Source: Emcibacter sp. SYSU 3D8
GTDB lineage: Bacteria; Pseudomonadota; Alphaproteobacteria; SMXS01
Direction: 5' to 3'
Assembly: GCF_039655875.1 (NCBI RefSeq)
Contig: NZ_JBBYXK010000004.1
Coordinates: forward strand, 62,001-126,000
DNA length: 64,000 bases
Shown: positions 11,401 to 20,427 of the stretch, in pieces
Layout: each line of letters starts with the position of its first letter
How positions within the stretch are numbered: position 1 is the first letter of the stretch
The notes under the pieces: model-generated
The model's database searches: none
Seen by the model: only the letters and a program-made list of their open reading frames with translations
What the model was told of the DNA's origin: nothing
Translations under genes and position numbers: made by a program

Positions 11401-11549
11401 GACAGCGGCAGGAAGCGCCATGCGACCAGTCCGGCCAGCAATATGGCCAGCATGAACAGGGTCGTCGCCACAGGCCGCAGAATGAACGGCCGTGACGGGT
11501 TCAACCCCTCGCCGGGTGCCGGGCCGAGATCGTCTCCGGGCGTGCTCAC
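8415..11549 (-). CDS. mdtB: RND efflux permease, MdtB-like subunit
   Basis: The 1044-residue inner-membrane transporter has [40 protein letters not shown] and [15 protein letters not shown] near the start, matching E. coli MdtB far better than Acr[17 protein letters not shown] holds the proton-relay aspartates, and [16 protein letters not shown] lies in the porter domain. Roughly 15 residues rich in Pro and Gly precede the first helix. Two different permeases, B and C, in one operon with one adaptor are the hallmark of MdtABC-type heterotrimeric pumps. The gene overlaps both neighbours by four bases. Confidence 0.94.
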   Translation of the reverse strand: MSTPGDDLGPAPGEGLNPSRPFILRPVATTLFMLAILLAGLVAWRFLPLSALPEVDYPTIQVRTLYPGASPDVMAVTVTSPLERQFGQMAGLKRMSSVSSAGASVVTLQFGLDLTLDIAEQEVQAAINAAGTLLPSDLPAPPIYAKVNPADAPILSLGITSGTRTLAEVQNLVDQRVANKVAQVSGVGFVSLSGGQRPAVRIQANVQALAARGLSMATLRTSIAAANSSGAKGSFDGATRSWSINSNDQLGSAEEYRNVIVAYVDGAPVRLKDVANVVDGSENSRLGAWMNRTPAIIVDVQRQPGANVIATVDAIKRALPELERSLPADVHMTLLTDRTLGIRASVHDVQIELLFAVALVTLAIFLFLGSPQATVIASVSVPLSLVGTLAAMHLMGFSLNNLTLMALTIASGFVVDDAIVVIENIARHVEKGVKPFRAAINGARQIGFTIISLTVSLVAVLIPLLFMGDVVGRLFREFAVSLAITILISAVVALTLVPMLAARWLKPADQQKMPRFSRWTRAWFDRLADRYRTGLDWVLGRQTLTLVVFGGTLALTALLFWAIPKGLFPEQDTGQLQAVIAAEQTVSFDRMAGLQAQAANAILADPDVASLSSNVGVDGQNPSLNYGRMLINLKPKGDRTTSQSRTIDRLRERVGRVAGATLYVRPVQDLTIDAERGPTQYRFSLQGADQDLTDRWAGALTAELADVDAVRNVVSDVQNEGRAVTVAINRDTASRLGISAADVDNALYDAFGQRIISTIFTQSTQYRVILESQPGMLTSPEALQRMYVPGAGGASVPLAAFAAITTGDAPLQISRVAQFPAATIGFDLAPGASLGAAVDAIVEAETRIGMPESITTQFMGAADAFRASLSNQIWLILAAIVTVYIVLGVLYESFVHPLTILSTLPSAGVGALLALMLTGNDLGVIGIIGIVLLIGIVKKNAIMMIDFAIEAQRVDGMDADDAIRQAAHLRFRPIMMTTFAALFAALPLIFGSGMGSELRQPLGLAIAGGLIVSQALTLFTTPVIYLAFERLAKRMRARRREQAA

Positions 11550-12781
11550 GGAGCTTTCCGGTCGCGGCTCCGGGGTTTGCCGCCGTCGTCCCGCCGCGGC
11601 CGCTCGCCGGTGTTGCCGTCGGCGCGCCGCTCGCCCGGAAGATTGACGCTGGCGCCGTCGTCGATCCGGTCGGCGCCCTCGGTGATGACCGTGTCGCCGG
11701 CCTTGACGCCCGAGGTCACCACGCTCCTGGTGCCGTCGGACGGACCCAGCTCAACCACCTGCAGCCGAGCGGTTTTCTCAGGCGTAAGGATGAAGACGAA
11801 GTCGCCTCGGGAGCCGTGACGGACAGCCGTCACGGGCACGGTGACGGCCTGCTTCAGGGTATCGACCCGCAGGGTCACGTTGACGAACTGGTTGGGAAAC
11901 AGGTTGCCCTCGGCATTGGCGAAGCGCGCCTTGGCCTTGACCGTGCCGGTGGCGATGTCGCTGACATTGTCGAAGGTCAGGAACTGTCCCTTGGCCAGTA
12001 CCGTGTCGCCATTCTGGTCATGGGCGGTCACCGGCAGCACCGCGCCGTCCCGCAGGCGCGCCTGGACGGCCGGAACCTGATCCTGAGGCAAAGCGAAGGA
12101 GACGTCGATCGGCGACGTCTGGGTGATCACCACGATGCCGTTGGCGTCGCCCGGCGTCAGGTAATTGCCGATGTCGGCCTGGCGCAGGCCGACCTTGCCG
12201 CTGACCGGCGCCGTGATCGCCGTGTAGGACAGGTTGAGCCTGGCGTTGCCGACCTGGGCGGCATCGGCTTCTACCGTGCCTTCGAGTTGCTTGACGGTTG
12301 CCGCCTGGGTGTCGACCTGCTGGGCGGCGATCGAATCCTGCGCCAGCAGGGTCCGGTAGCGTTCCAGGTCGACGCGGGCGGCGTTGAGCTGCGCCCGGTC
12401 GCGCGCCAGATTGCCTTCGGCTTCGGAAAGGGCGAGTTGGTAGGGGCGGGGGTCGATCTGCGCCAGACGTTGGCCCTTGGCGACCTGCTGGCCCTCCTCG
12501 AACTCGATGGCGAACAGCACGCCTGCGAGTTGCGTGCGGACGGTTGCCTGGACAACGGGCTGTACGGTGCCGATCTGCGACAGCGTCACCGGCATGTCGG
12601 CCAGGGCCGCCTCGGCGGTGCCGACGGTCGCGGGTGGCCGTCGGCGTCCCTGGTCACGGCCTGACTCGCCGCCGCCAGCGAACAGCCAGATCGCAAGGGC
12701 GGTCAGGATCAGGCCCGCCAGCACCAGAAGGGCGCTTCTCCTCGACCCCGAGAGCCACGTCGAACCTGCTCGATCAGCCAA
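11546..12781 (-). CDS. mdtA: RND periplasmic adaptor (membrane fusion protein), MdtA-like
   Basis: The 411-residue product has an N-terminal membrane anchor (residues about 16-36), a lipoyl/barrel-sandwich domain ([20 protein letters not shown]), an alpha-hairpin, then [20 protein letters not shown] and [18 protein letters not shown], all strongly MdtA-like. A strongly charged Arg/Asp/Gly-rich tail of about 30 residues ends the protein. It couples the MdtB/MdtC permeases to the NodT-type duct. It is the first gene of the operon. The start codon is TTG, the only in-frame start consistent with the anchor. The 204 bp to the divergent dehydrogenase gene must hold the operon promoter. Confidence 0.92.
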   Translation of the reverse strand: MADRAGSTWLSGSRRSALLVLAGLILTALAIWLFAGGGESGRDQGRRRPPATVGTAEAALADMPVTLSQIGTVQPVVQATVRTQLAGVLFAIEFEEGQQVAKGQRLAQIDPRPYQLALSEAEGNLARDRAQLNAARVDLERYRTLLAQDSIAAQQVDTQAATVKQLEGTVEADAAQVGNARLNLSYTAITAPVSGKVGLRQADIGNYLTPGDANGIVVITQTSPIDVSFALPQDQVPAVQARLRDGAVLPVTAHDQNGDTVLAKGQFLTFDNVSDIATGTVKAKARFANAEGNLFPNQFVNVTLRVDTLKQAVTVPVTAVRHGSRGDFVFILTPEKTARLQVVELGPSDGTRSVVTSGVKAGDTVITEGADRIDDGASVNLPGERRADGNTGERPRRDDGGKPRSRDRKAP

Positions 12782-12985
12782 ACCTAAGCCTCATTTCCCG
12801 CGATACCCTCAGCCCGCGCACGCGGGAAGTCCAGACTTGAACGCAGCCTGGGGGCTTTTACCTTCGGCCGATTTCAAAAATATGGGACCCAAATGACAGC
12901 CGATCGCGCGGTCCGCGCGGCGCGCTGTGGCCAAACGATGTCGAAACGGGCAATGTTCCGTTTCCGCGCGGGGAGGCGCGAACCG

Positions 12986-14023
12986 ATGAAAGCATGGCGG
13001 ACATATGCCTGGGGCGACATGCGCCTCGACGACGTGCCGGAACCCGTGGTTCGGCCCGGCTGGGTGAAAGCCCGCATCCGCATGGTGCAGCCCAGCATCA
13101 CCGAGACGCTGCTGTTGCACGGGGCGAAAACCTATGGCTATGCCAAGATAGAAAAAGCCATGGCGGCCGGTCCGGCGCCCGTGTTCGGCCATGAATTCTC
13201 GGCCGAAGTGGTCGAGGTGGGTGAGTGCGTCACGACGCTGAAGCCCGGCATGCGCGTTGCCGCGCGCGGGTCCCATCCGGACGGCATCGTCGGCTTCGAC
13301 TATCCGGGCGCGCTGGCCGAATATGGCGTATTCCCCGAAAGCCTGCTGGCCGCGCTGCCCGATCACGTCAGTGACAGCGAGGGCGCCGCGATCCAGCCGC
13401 TGACCGATGCGGTCGCCGCCGTTCACGCCGCCGGCATCAGCCTGGGTGACGTGGTCGTCGTGATCGGCCAGGGTTCCATGGGGCTGGCCTGCCTGCAGGT
13501 GGCGGCGACGGCGGGCGCCGGCCTCGTCATCGGCGTCGCGCGCCGCGACGGCGTGCTGGAGATTTCCCGCCAGGTGGGCGCCGACATCACCATCAACACC
13601 ACCCGCGACGATCCGGTCGCCGCGGTGCGCGACCTGACCGGCGGCAGGGGTGCCGACGTGGTGTTCGAGACGGCGGGCGGCCCGCCCGATCAGGGCCTTG
13701 CCGGCAATACGACGCTGATCCAGGCGGCCGAGATGCTGCGCGACAACGGCAAGGTGGTCGGCATCGCGTTCGACGGCGACGCGGCCGTGCTGCCCTATGC
13801 CGTGTTCCGCCAGCGCAGCATCCGTTACCTGTTTCCCTCGATGCTGGACCGGCGCATGTTCGAGGCGACGGTCAATCTGGTCGCCTCCGGCCGGGTCGAC
13901 CTGAAGCCCATGATCACCAAAATCCTGGACGGCATCGACAAGGTGCCGGAGGCATTCGACCTGACTGCCAACAAGGCGCGGCACGGCCTGATCAACCCGG
14001 CCCAGGTCATCATTTCAAAGTAA
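12986..14023 (+). CDS. MDR-family zinc-type alcohol dehydrogenase-like protein lacking most zinc ligands
   Basis: The 345-residue product has a GroES-like N-terminal half and a Rossmann half (VVVIGQGSMGLACLQVAATAG, then GGRGADVVFETAGGP). It is a medium-chain NAD(P)-dependent oxidoreductase. The usual first catalytic Cys position reads QPSITETLLLHG and the four-cysteine structural lobe is missing; only the GHE motif (PVFGHEFSAEVVEVG) remains. Zinc dependence is therefore doubtful. The start was set at the ATG with GGGAGG 9 bases upstream; an open frame extends 31 codons further without a conserved sequence. It diverges from the efflux operon and is followed 10 bases later by a SnoaL-like gene, probably co-transcribed. 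Confidence 0.85.
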   Translation: MKAWRTYAWGDMRLDDVPEPVVRPGWVKARIRMVQPSITETLLLHGAKTYGYAKIEKAMAAGPAPVFGHEFSAEVVEVGECVTTLKPGMRVAARGSHPDGIVGFDYPGALAEYGVFPESLLAALPDHVSDSEGAAIQPLTDAVAAVHAAGISLGDVVVVIGQGSMGLACLQVAATAGAGLVIGVARRDGVLEISRQVGADITINTTRDDPVAAVRDLTGGRGADVVFETAGGPPDQGLAGNTTLIQAAEMLRDNGKVVGIAFDGDAAVLPYAVFRQRSIRYLFPSMLDRRMFEATVNLVASGRVDLKPMITKILDGIDKVPEAFDLTANKARHGLINPAQVIISK

Positions 14024-14033
14024 GGGAGCTTGC

Positions 14034-14417
14034 ATGTCGATGAAGGATCGGGCTTACGAACTGCTGCAGTCGACCTATTACGATGGCATCGATTCCGGCG
14101 ATATGGCCAAGGCCGCCTCGGCATTGCACGAGAACGTGGAATGGTCGCACGCGCAGGTCTGGCCCCATCACGGCTTCATCCACGGCGAACCGTCGACCAA
14201 TCATGGCCGCGCCGAGGTGCAAACGTTCCTGCAGGCGCGGGTGATGCAACTCGCCGAGGCGCGCATCCGCCACAAGGTGCGCGACATGGTCCTCGAAGGG
14301 AACAAGGGCGCCATCCTGGGCTATGTGCGCGGCGAGGACGGCACCGAGCGGCCCTTCATGGTCTGGTTCGAGATCACGGATGACAGAATATCGCGTTATC
14401 TGTTGCGGCCGCTCTGA
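14034..14417 (+). CDS. SnoaL/NTF2-like protein
   Basis: The 127-residue product is a single cone-shaped alpha+beta barrel domain: helices at about residues 3-30 (YELLQSTYYDGIDSGDMAKA), then LHENVEWSH, HGRAEVQTFLQARV, and final strands ending in PFMVWFEITDDRISRY. This is the SnoaL-like/ketosteroid-isomerase-like fold used by small isomerases, hydrolases and binding proteins. GGGAG 7 bases before ATG supports the start. Its position right behind the MDR dehydrogenase suggests a shared pathway; the substrate is unknown. Confidence 0.75.
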   Translation: MSMKDRAYELLQSTYYDGIDSGDMAKAASALHENVEWSHAQVWPHHGFIHGEPSTNHGRAEVQTFLQARVMQLAEARIRHKVRDMVLEGNKGAILGYVRGEDGTERPFMVWFEITDDRISRYLLRPL

Positions 14418-14423
14418 ACCGGT

Positions 14424-14449
14424 CGGGGCGGTGCGCCCCGCAGCCTTTT
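14424..14449 (+). terminator. Probable terminator between SnoaL-like and TetR genes
   Basis: The stem CGGGGCG / CGCCCCG with a 3-nt loop GTG begins 6 bases after the SnoaL-like stop and is followed by CAGCCTTTT. The two flanking genes are convergent, so the stem may serve both. The T run is short. Confidence 0.45.
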
Positions 14450-14459
14450 CAGGGACGCT

Positions 14460-15050
14460 TCAAGCCTTGGCCGTCAGCGGCTTCACCGCCTGAAGCAGAA
14501 CCTTGCGCAGGCTTTCCGGCGGCCAGTCGGCGGGATCGAAGCCGGCCTGGACGGCGAGACCGTTGACCATGGTAAGCAGCTCGCGCGCGATCAGGTCGAA
14601 GTCCGTGTCCTTGGCCAGCTTGCCGTTGTCGGCCATGGTCCTCAGCACTTTCTCGATGCGCTTGCGGGTATTGAACGCCCGGCCACGTTGCTCGGCCGCG
14701 AATTCCGGGTCGCCGATCGCCATGCCCCAGAACGACAGCCACACCTGCCACTCGCGGTGACGCGCCTCGTCAAGCGGCAGCAGCGCCTCGATGGTGCCGA
14801 TCAGGTCGTCCGGCGCGTGCTCCAGCACCGCATCGACGCGGGCCTGCGCCGCCTGGGCGGCGGCCTGGTAGGTGAACAGCAGAAGCTGGCGCTTGTCGGC
14901 GAAATAGTGGCTGACGATGGCGGTGCTGTAGCCCGCCGCCTTGGCCAGTTCACGGACGGTGACACGCTCGACGCCGACCTGGGAAATCAGGCGGGCGGCG
15001 ACCTCGGCGACTTCCCGCCGGCGGGCATCGTGATCGACTTGACGGGGCAT
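14460..15050 (-). CDS. TetR-family transcriptional regulator (BetI-like C domain)
   Basis: The 196-residue product has an N-terminal helix-turn-helix (ELAKAAGYSTAIVSHYFADK at about residues 34-53), typical of TetR repressors. The C-terminal part (DEARHREWQVWLSFWG, LLTMVNGLAVQAGFDP) matches the BetI_C-type ligand domain. It lies 232 bp from and divergent to the cytochrome/molybdenum-hydroxylase genes, so control of those genes or of itself is plausible. No clear palindromic operator was identified. The ligand is unknown. Confidence 0.88.
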   Translation of the reverse strand: MPRQVDHDARRREVAEVAARLISQVGVERVTVRELAKAAGYSTAIVSHYFADKRQLLLFTYQAAAQAAQARVDAVLEHAPDDLIGTIEALLPLDEARHREWQVWLSFWGMAIGDPEFAAEQRGRAFNTRKRIEKVLRTMADNGKLAKDTDFDLIARELLTMVNGLAVQAGFDPADWPPESLRKVLLQAVKPLTAKA

Positions 15051-15282
15051 TTGCCTACAACAACCCAGGACAGCGTGTTCTTGTCATCGCCAGCACGAAT
15101 TAATATGCGCGGGCCAGCTTTGGCCGGTGATACCAGCCAGTAACGCGTATAGCACGGGGATTCGGGAACCGGAAGCTGTCGCCCGCGTGGGGCGGCCCTC
15201 CCAGCGGCGCATGGCGTCGGCCGGGTTTTTCGGCTATATCGCCACACGTGAACCTCAGCCGGAACTGAAGGAAATCCTGAAC

Positions 15283-15672
15283 GTGAAGTACCTGATCTTC
15301 GCCCTGCCGCTGGCGCTGGGCATCGCTTCGGCGGCGCACGCGGCCGAGCCTGCGAGCTTCTCCAAGGACATTGTGCCGATCCTCAAGACAAGGTGCGTGA
15401 TGTGCCACCTGACCGGCAGGGAGCCGGGCAACATGAAACTGGTGCCCAAGGTCGCCTATGCCACGCTGGTGGGCGTCAAGGCTACAGAAACCGAGCTCAA
15501 CCGCGTCGAGCCCGGCAAGCCGGAACAGAGCTATCTGGTGCGTAAACTGGAAGGCACCCATGTGGCGGCCGGCGGCACCGGCGAACGCATGCCCGTGGGC
15601 GGCGCGCCGCTGTCGCCCGAGCAAATGGCGACGCTTCGCGCCTGGATCGAGCAGGGCGCGCCGGACAATTGA
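15283..15672 (+). CDS. Periplasmic c-type cytochrome domain protein
   Basis: The product has 129 residues from a GTG start with AAGGAA 9 bases upstream. KYLIFALPLALGIASAAHAA is a Sec signal peptide with an AHA-A cleavage site. Mature FSKDIVPILKTRCVMCH contains the CxxCH haem attachment site; the tail GERMPVGGAPLSPEQMATLRAWIEQGAPDN is typical of single-haem cytochromes in which a Met of MP is the distal ligand. An upstream in-frame ATG at 15127 would hide the signal peptide and is disfavoured. It is the likely electron acceptor for the molybdenum hydroxylase encoded next. Confidence 0.85.
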   Translation: MKYLIFALPLALGIASAAHAAEPASFSKDIVPILKTRCVMCHLTGREPGNMKLVPKVAYATLVGVKATETELNRVEPGKPEQSYLVRKLEGTHVAAGGTGERMPVGGAPLSPEQMATLRAWIEQGAPDN

Positions 15673-15834
15673 CGCCGCCGGTCCAATTTCGCACGCACGC
15701 CGTGCGCGGCGCCTGCCCGGCTGATCGACGCAATTTCATTGCCCTCTCGCAACGGCAGGATGACAATCGTCGTAACTCAGGCCGTGGCCGCGCCTGCATC
15801 GGCGCATGGCCGCATTGACCGTTTCGGGTGCTCC

Positions 15835-16296
15835 ATGATCGAACTCAACATCAATGGCACGGCGCGCAGCGTCGATGCCGATCCGTCCACGCCCCTGCTC
15901 TGGGCGCTGCGCGACACGCTGAAGATGACCGGCACCAAGTTCGGCTGCGGCATCGCCCAGTGCGGCGCCTGCACGGTGCTCGTTGACGGCATGGCGGTGC
16001 GCTCCTGCCAGCAGCCCATCGAGGGACTGGTCGGCAGCGAGATCACCACCATCGAGGGCGCCAGCGGACCGGTGGCCGAGGCATTGCACGCCGCCTGGAT
16101 CGAGCACCAGGTGCCGCAATGCGGCTATTGCCAATCCGGCCAGTTGATGTCGGCGACGGCGCTGTTGACCGACACGCCGACACCGACCGATGCGGATATC
16201 GACGCCGCCATGTCCGGCAACATCTGCCGCTGCGCCACCTATATGCGTATCCGCGCCGCGATCCATGCCGCTTCCGAAAAGCTGGGAGCGGCCTGA
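15835..16296 (+). CDS. [2Fe-2S] small subunit of an IorA-type molybdenum hydroxylase
   Basis: The 153-residue product has an N-terminal plant-type ferredoxin domain with [17 protein letters not shown] and a later Cys (RSCQQP), and a C-terminal helical [2Fe-2S] domain with [13 protein letters not shown] and GNICRCATY. This is the small subunit of the xanthine oxidase family, isoquinoline 1-oxidoreductase alpha (IorA) type, which passes electrons from the molybdenum site. The ATG at 15835 was chosen because the ferredoxin domain begins at once; its ribosome-binding site is weak, and an in-frame ATG at 15739 is the alternative. The stop overlaps the start of the large subunit gene (TGATG). Confidence 0.92.
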   Translation: MIELNINGTARSVDADPSTPLLWALRDTLKMTGTKFGCGIAQCGACTVLVDGMAVRSCQQPIEGLVGSEITTIEGASGPVAEALHAAWIEHQVPQCGYCQSGQLMSATALLTDTPTPTDADIDAAMSGNICRCATYMRIRAAIHAASEKLGAA

Positions 16297-18452
16297 TGAA
16301 CGCGATCACCACCACACGGCGCGGCATGCTGGCGCTGTGCGTCGGCGCGGGCACCGGCCTTGTCCTGGGCTTTCGCGTTCTTGAAGCCGCGGCGAAGGAT
16401 GCCGTCGCAGCCAGCGCTGCCGCAGAGTTCAATCCGTTCGTGCGCATCGACGGCGCCGGCACGGTGACCGTCATCGTCAAGCATCTCGACAAGGGCCAGG
16501 GATCGGCCACCGGACTCGCCTCGCTGGTGGCCGAGGAACTGAACGCCCGGCCCGAGCAGGTTGTGGTCGAGTTCGCCCCCTCGGATTCCCGCTACAAGAA
16601 TCTGCTGTTCGGCATGCAGGGCACCGGCGGCTCCAGTTCCATGGCCAATTCCTTCGACCAGTACCGCGAGGCGGGCGCCGCCGCGCGGCAGATGCTGGCC
16701 GAGGCCGCCGCCGCCGCCTGGAAGGTGCCGGCTGGCGAGGTGACGATCGAGGCGGGTGAACTGCGCCATGCGTCCGGCAAGCGCGCCGGGCTTGGTGCGT
16801 TCGCCGAAGCGGCTGGCAAGCTGCCGGTGCCGCCGACGGTCACGCTCAAGAAACCCGAGGACTGGATCTATATCGGCAAGTCGTTCCCCCGTGTCGACGC
16901 CAAGTCCAAGTCGGAAGGGTCGGTGAATCTGTTCGCCATGGACCTGCACCTGGACGGCATGCTGGTCGCCGTCACCGCACGGCCGCCAAAATGGGGCGCC
17001 ACCCTGCGCAAGGTCGATTCGTCCGCGGCCAAGGAAGCACCCGGCGTGGTCGGTGTGCTCGAGGTGCCGCAGGGCGTCGTGGTGCTGGCCAGCACCACCT
17101 GGCAGGCGATCAAGGGGCGGGAGCTGCTTAAGCTCGACTGGGATGAAAGCGCTGCAGAAACGCGCTCGAGCGACGCAATCTTCACGGAATATCGGGCGCT
17201 TGCCGACACGCCGGGCGTCCGCGTCCGCGACACGGGCGACGCCGCCAAGGGGCTGAAGGATGCCGCCAGGGTCGTGGAGGCAACCTACGAGTTTCCCTAT
17301 CTGGCCCATGCGCCCATGGAGCCCATCAACGTGACCGTGCTGTATGACGGCACATCGGCCAAATTCTGGTCCGGGTCGCAGTTCCAGGCGGTGGACCACA
17401 TGGTGGCGGCCAAGACGCTGGGCCTGCCGGCTGAAAAGATTGCCATCGTGACCATGTGGGCCGGCGGCTCGTTCGGCCGCCGGGCGATCCACAACGCTCA
17501 CTATTTCGCGGAGGCGGCGACCATCGCCAAGGCTTGGGGCAAGCCCCAGCCGATCAAGCTGGTCTACACCCGCGAGGACGACATCAGGGGCGGATATTAC
17601 CGCCCCGCCTTCGTGCACAAGGCGCGCGTCGGCCTCGATGCCAAGGGCAACATCCTGGGCTGGGAGCACAGGATCGTCGGTCAGTCGATCCTGAAGGGCA
17701 CGGCGTTCGAAGCCATGGGCATGAAGAACGGCATCGACGACACCTCCATCGAGGGCATCTCCGACATGGCCTATGCCAATGCCGGCATGCAGGTGGACCT
17801 GCATACCACCGACGTGAAGGTGCCGGTGCTGTGGTGGCGCTCGGTCGGCCACACCCACACCGCCTATGTGATGGAGACCATGATCGACGAACTGGCGACG
17901 GCAGCCGGGATCGATCCGGTCGCGTACCGGCTGCGGCTGATGAAGGGCGAGCCGCGCAAGGTCGCCGTGCTCAAGCTGGCGGCCGAAAAGGCCGGCTGGG
18001 CGAAGCCTGCGCCGGAGGGCCGCTTCCGGGGTGTCGCCGTGCACCATTCCTTCGGCACCTATGTGGCCGAGATCGCTGAAGTCAGCGTCAACAACGGCAA
18101 GATCAAGGTCGAGAAAGTGGTCTGCGCCGTCGATTGCGGCGTGCCGGTCAATCCCGACAACATCGCCGCCCAGATGGAAGGCGGCATCGGCTTTGGATTG
18201 GGCGCCATCCTGCATGACGCGATCACGCTCAAGGACGGCGCCGTCGAACAGGGCAATTTCGACGGCTACAAGTCGCTGCGCATCACCGAGATGCCGGCCA
18301 TCGAGGTCCATGTGGTGCCATCGACCGAGAAGCCCTCAGGCGTGGGCGAGCCCGGCGTGCCGCCCATCGGCCCCGCCGTCGCCAACGCGGTGTTCAAGGC
18401 CACCGGCAAGCGGGTGCGCGAGTTGCCCTTCGCCCGGTCGGACCTGGTCTGA
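16296..18452 (+). CDS. Molybdopterin-binding large subunit, isoquinoline 1-oxidoreductase beta (IorB)-like
   Basis: The product has 718 residues. The N terminus TTTRRGMLAL is a twin-arginine-like signal, so the folded enzyme is probably exported to the periplasm. GQGSATGLASLVAEEL, MWAGGSFGRRA and RSVGHTHTAYVMET are cofactor-binding stretches. GVGEPGVPPIGPAVANA near the C terminus carries the catalytic Glu of the xanthine oxidase family. No FAD subunit is encoded nearby, as expected for IorAB-type enzymes, which hand electrons to cytochromes; a cytochrome gene lies just upstream. The substrate (an N-heterocycle or an aldehyde) cannot be told. The start was fixed by the 1-base overlap with the small subunit. 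Confidence 0.9.
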   Translation: MNAITTTRRGMLALCVGAGTGLVLGFRVLEAAAKDAVAASAAAEFNPFVRIDGAGTVTVIVKHLDKGQGSATGLASLVAEELNARPEQVVVEFAPSDSRYKNLLFGMQGTGGSSSMANSFDQYREAGAAARQMLAEAAAAAWKVPAGEVTIEAGELRHASGKRAGLGAFAEAAGKLPVPPTVTLKKPEDWIYIGKSFPRVDAKSKSEGSVNLFAMDLHLDGMLVAVTARPPKWGATLRKVDSSAAKEAPGVVGVLEVPQGVVVLASTTWQAIKGRELLKLDWDESAAETRSSDAIFTEYRALADTPGVRVRDTGDAAKGLKDAARVVEATYEFPYLAHAPMEPINVTVLYDGTSAKFWSGSQFQAVDHMVAAKTLGLPAEKIAIVTMWAGGSFGRRAIHNAHYFAEAATIAKAWGKPQPIKLVYTREDDIRGGYYRPAFVHKARVGLDAKGNILGWEHRIVGQSILKGTAFEAMGMKNGIDDTSIEGISDMAYANAGMQVDLHTTDVKVPVLWWRSVGHTHTAYVMETMIDELATAAGIDPVAYRLRLMKGEPRKVAVLKLAAEKAGWAKPAPEGRFRGVAVHHSFGTYVAEIAEVSVNNGKIKVEKVVCAVDCGVPVNPDNIAAQMEGGIGFGLGAILHDAITLKDGAVEQGNFDGYKSLRITEMPAIEVHVVPSTEKPSGVGEPGVPPIGPAVANAVFKATGKRVRELPFARSDLV

Positions 18453-18528
18453 CATTTTCGGCGAACCGCCTACCGCGCCGGTACAATCCTGAAGTAGGCT
18501 CTCTGTTCCACGGGAGAGGAGAGACTTC

Positions 18529-19536
18529 ATGAAATTGCGTCCGCTGGGACGGACAGGTGTTCGCGTGCCGCCGCTGTGCCTGGGCACCATGACATTCGGC
18601 ATGCAATGCGACGAGGCAACCTCGTTCGCCATCATGGACAAGGCATACGAATCCGGCATCGACTTCTTCGACACCGCCGACGGCTATCCGCTGGGCGGCG
18701 GCGCGGAGCGCGCCGGCCGCACCGAGGAGATCATCGGGCGGTGGATGAAGGAGCGCGGCGTGCGCGACCGCATCTTCCTCGCCACCAAGTGCCGTGCGCC
18801 CATGGGACCGACCGTCAACGATTCCGGCCTGTCGCGTTTCAATATCCAGCGGGCGGTCGAGAACAGCCTGCGCCGGCTGCAGACCGATGTGATCGACCTG
18901 TACCAGGCCCATTCGCTGGACCAGTTCACGCCCGCCGACGAGACCCTGCGCGCGTTCGACGATCTGGTGCGCAGCGGCAAGGTCCGCTACATCGGCTGCT
19001 CCAACTATCCGGCGTGGCGGCTGGCCGAGGCGCTGCACACCAGCGAGCGCCTGGGGCTCGAGGCCTACCGGACGCTGCAGCCGCGGTACAACATGCTGTT
19101 TCGCGAGATCGAGACCGAGGTGCTGCCGTTGTGCCGCGACAAGGAACTGGGCGTCATCGTCTACAATCCCATCGCCGGCGGCATGCTGTCGGGCCGCTAC
19201 CGGCGCGGCCAGGAGGTTGATCCCGGCACCCGCTTCGATTTGCCCGTCGCCGGCCAGACCTATCAGCAGCGGTACTGGCACGACAGGCATCTCGAGGCGG
19301 TCGAGGGTCTGACCGAATCCGCCCGCGACGCCGGGCACGAGATGGCGTCGATCGCCGTGGCCTGGGTGCTGTGCCAGCCGGGCATCACCTCGGCGATCAT
19401 CGGCGCCAGCCGGCCCGAGCATCTTGACGCGACCCGCAAGGGCGCCGACCTGAACCTGGGCGACGAACTCGCCGCCGCCTGCGACGCGGTGTGGTGGAAG
19501 CTGCCGCGCGTTCCCGTGCATGAAGGATACAGATGA
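18529..19536 (+). CDS. Aldo/keto reductase
   Basis: The 335-residue product has the (beta/alpha)8 fold. Catalytic residues are seen as Asp and Tyr in FFDTADGYPL, Lys in LATKC and His in LYQAHSLDQ. NADPH-binding stretches near the C terminus include ITSAIIGASRPEHLD. It begins MKLRPLGRTGVRVPPLCLG, standard for the family, with GGAGAGGAGAG upstream. It overlaps the following SDR gene by ATGA and is likely co-expressed with it. It reduces a carbonyl compound with NADPH; the substrate is unknown. Confidence 0.92.
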   Translation: MKLRPLGRTGVRVPPLCLGTMTFGMQCDEATSFAIMDKAYESGIDFFDTADGYPLGGGAERAGRTEEIIGRWMKERGVRDRIFLATKCRAPMGPTVNDSGLSRFNIQRAVENSLRRLQTDVIDLYQAHSLDQFTPADETLRAFDDLVRSGKVRYIGCSNYPAWRLAEALHTSERLGLEAYRTLQPRYNMLFREIETEVLPLCRDKELGVIVYNPIAGGMLSGRYRRGQEVDPGTRFDLPVAGQTYQQRYWHDRHLEAVEGLTESARDAGHEMASIAVAWVLCQPGITSAIIGASRPEHLDATRKGADLNLGDELAAACDAVWWKLPRVPVHEGYR

Positions 19537-20333
19537 TGACCATCGACCCGAAAAGCTGGATCGACCTCTCGGGCAAGGTCGCCCATGTGACCGGCGGCGC
19601 CATGGGCATCGGCCAGGGCATCGCCCGGGCGCTTGCCGCCGCTGGCGCCAGGGTCGCCGTGAGTGACGTGGACGGCGACGGCGCGCGGCGCACGGCCGAG
19701 GAGATCGGCGGCCATGCCATCACCCTCGACGTCAGCGACCGCGCCGCGTTCGAGGCGGCGCTCGACGAGACGGGCGCCAGGCTGGGCGGGCTCGACATCC
19801 TGGTCAACAACGCCGGCGTCTATACCGGCTTCGGCGGCCCGGTGCGCGGCATCACCGACGAGATGTGGCGCACCCTGTGGTCGATCAACGTCGACGGCGT
19901 GTTCTACGGTTGCCGGGCCGCGGCGCGGATGATGATCGACCAGGGCAGGGGCGGGCGGATCATCAACCTGGCCTCGACCCAGTCGATCTCGCCCGGCGTC
20001 GGCGTCACCTATGACGGATCGAAGGGCGCGGTGCTGCAGATCACCCGCGCGCTGGCGCTGGAGCTGGCGCCGCACAAGATCAACGTCAACGCGCTGGCGC
20101 CCGGGCCGACCTGGACGCGGTCGCCCGACGCGCCGCCGATCACCGGCCATGCGCCGGAGCCGACCGGCGATCCGCTGGCCGACACGGTGGCGAGCCGCAT
20201 CGCGCGCCTGCCGCTGGGCCATTGGGCCGATCCCATGGAACTGGGCAAGGCGGCGGTGTTCCTGTCGGGCCCGATGAGCGATTTCGTCACCGGCATCTAC
20301 CTGCCGGTCGACGGCGGCTGGCTGGTGCTGTAG
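19533..20333 (+). CDS. Short-chain dehydrogenase/reductase (SDR)
   Basis: The 266-residue product is a classical SDR. VTGGAMGIGQGIARAL is the TGxxxGxG nucleotide loop, an Asp follows in VSDVDGD (favouring NAD over NADP), NNAG is present, Ser-Tyr-Lys catalysis is visible in LASTQS and YDGSKG, and FVTGIYLPVDGGW closes the fold. The first of two adjacent ATGs overlaps the aldo/keto reductase stop; AAGGA precedes both. It is probably a partner of the reductase in alcohol/ketone conversions. Confidence 0.92.
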   Translation: MMTIDPKSWIDLSGKVAHVTGGAMGIGQGIARALAAAGARVAVSDVDGDGARRTAEEIGGHAITLDVSDRAAFEAALDETGARLGGLDILVNNAGVYTGFGGPVRGITDEMWRTLWSINVDGVFYGCRAAARMMIDQGRGGRIINLASTQSISPGVGVTYDGSKGAVLQITRALALELAPHKINVNALAPGPTWTRSPDAPPITGHAPEPTGDPLADTVASRIARLPLGHWADPMELGKAAVFLSGPMSDFVTGIYLPVDGGWLVL

Positions 20334-20354
20334 CCCACCGGATTCGCGACCCCA

Positions 20355-20383
20355 TTGATGTAAAACGCGTGTATTACTATCCT
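20355..20383 (+). promoter_or_regulatory. Candidate promoter of the flavoprotein gene
   Basis: TTGATG (20355-20360) is separated by 17 bases from TATCCT (20378-20383). It lies 45 bases upstream of the flavoprotein start and just after the SDR stop. The element resembles a housekeeping sigma promoter; it was found by eye only. Confidence 0.4.
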
Positions 20384-20427
20384 CCGCATGCGCATTCGCC
20401 GGCGTACTGGCCGGCAGGGGAGGATGA

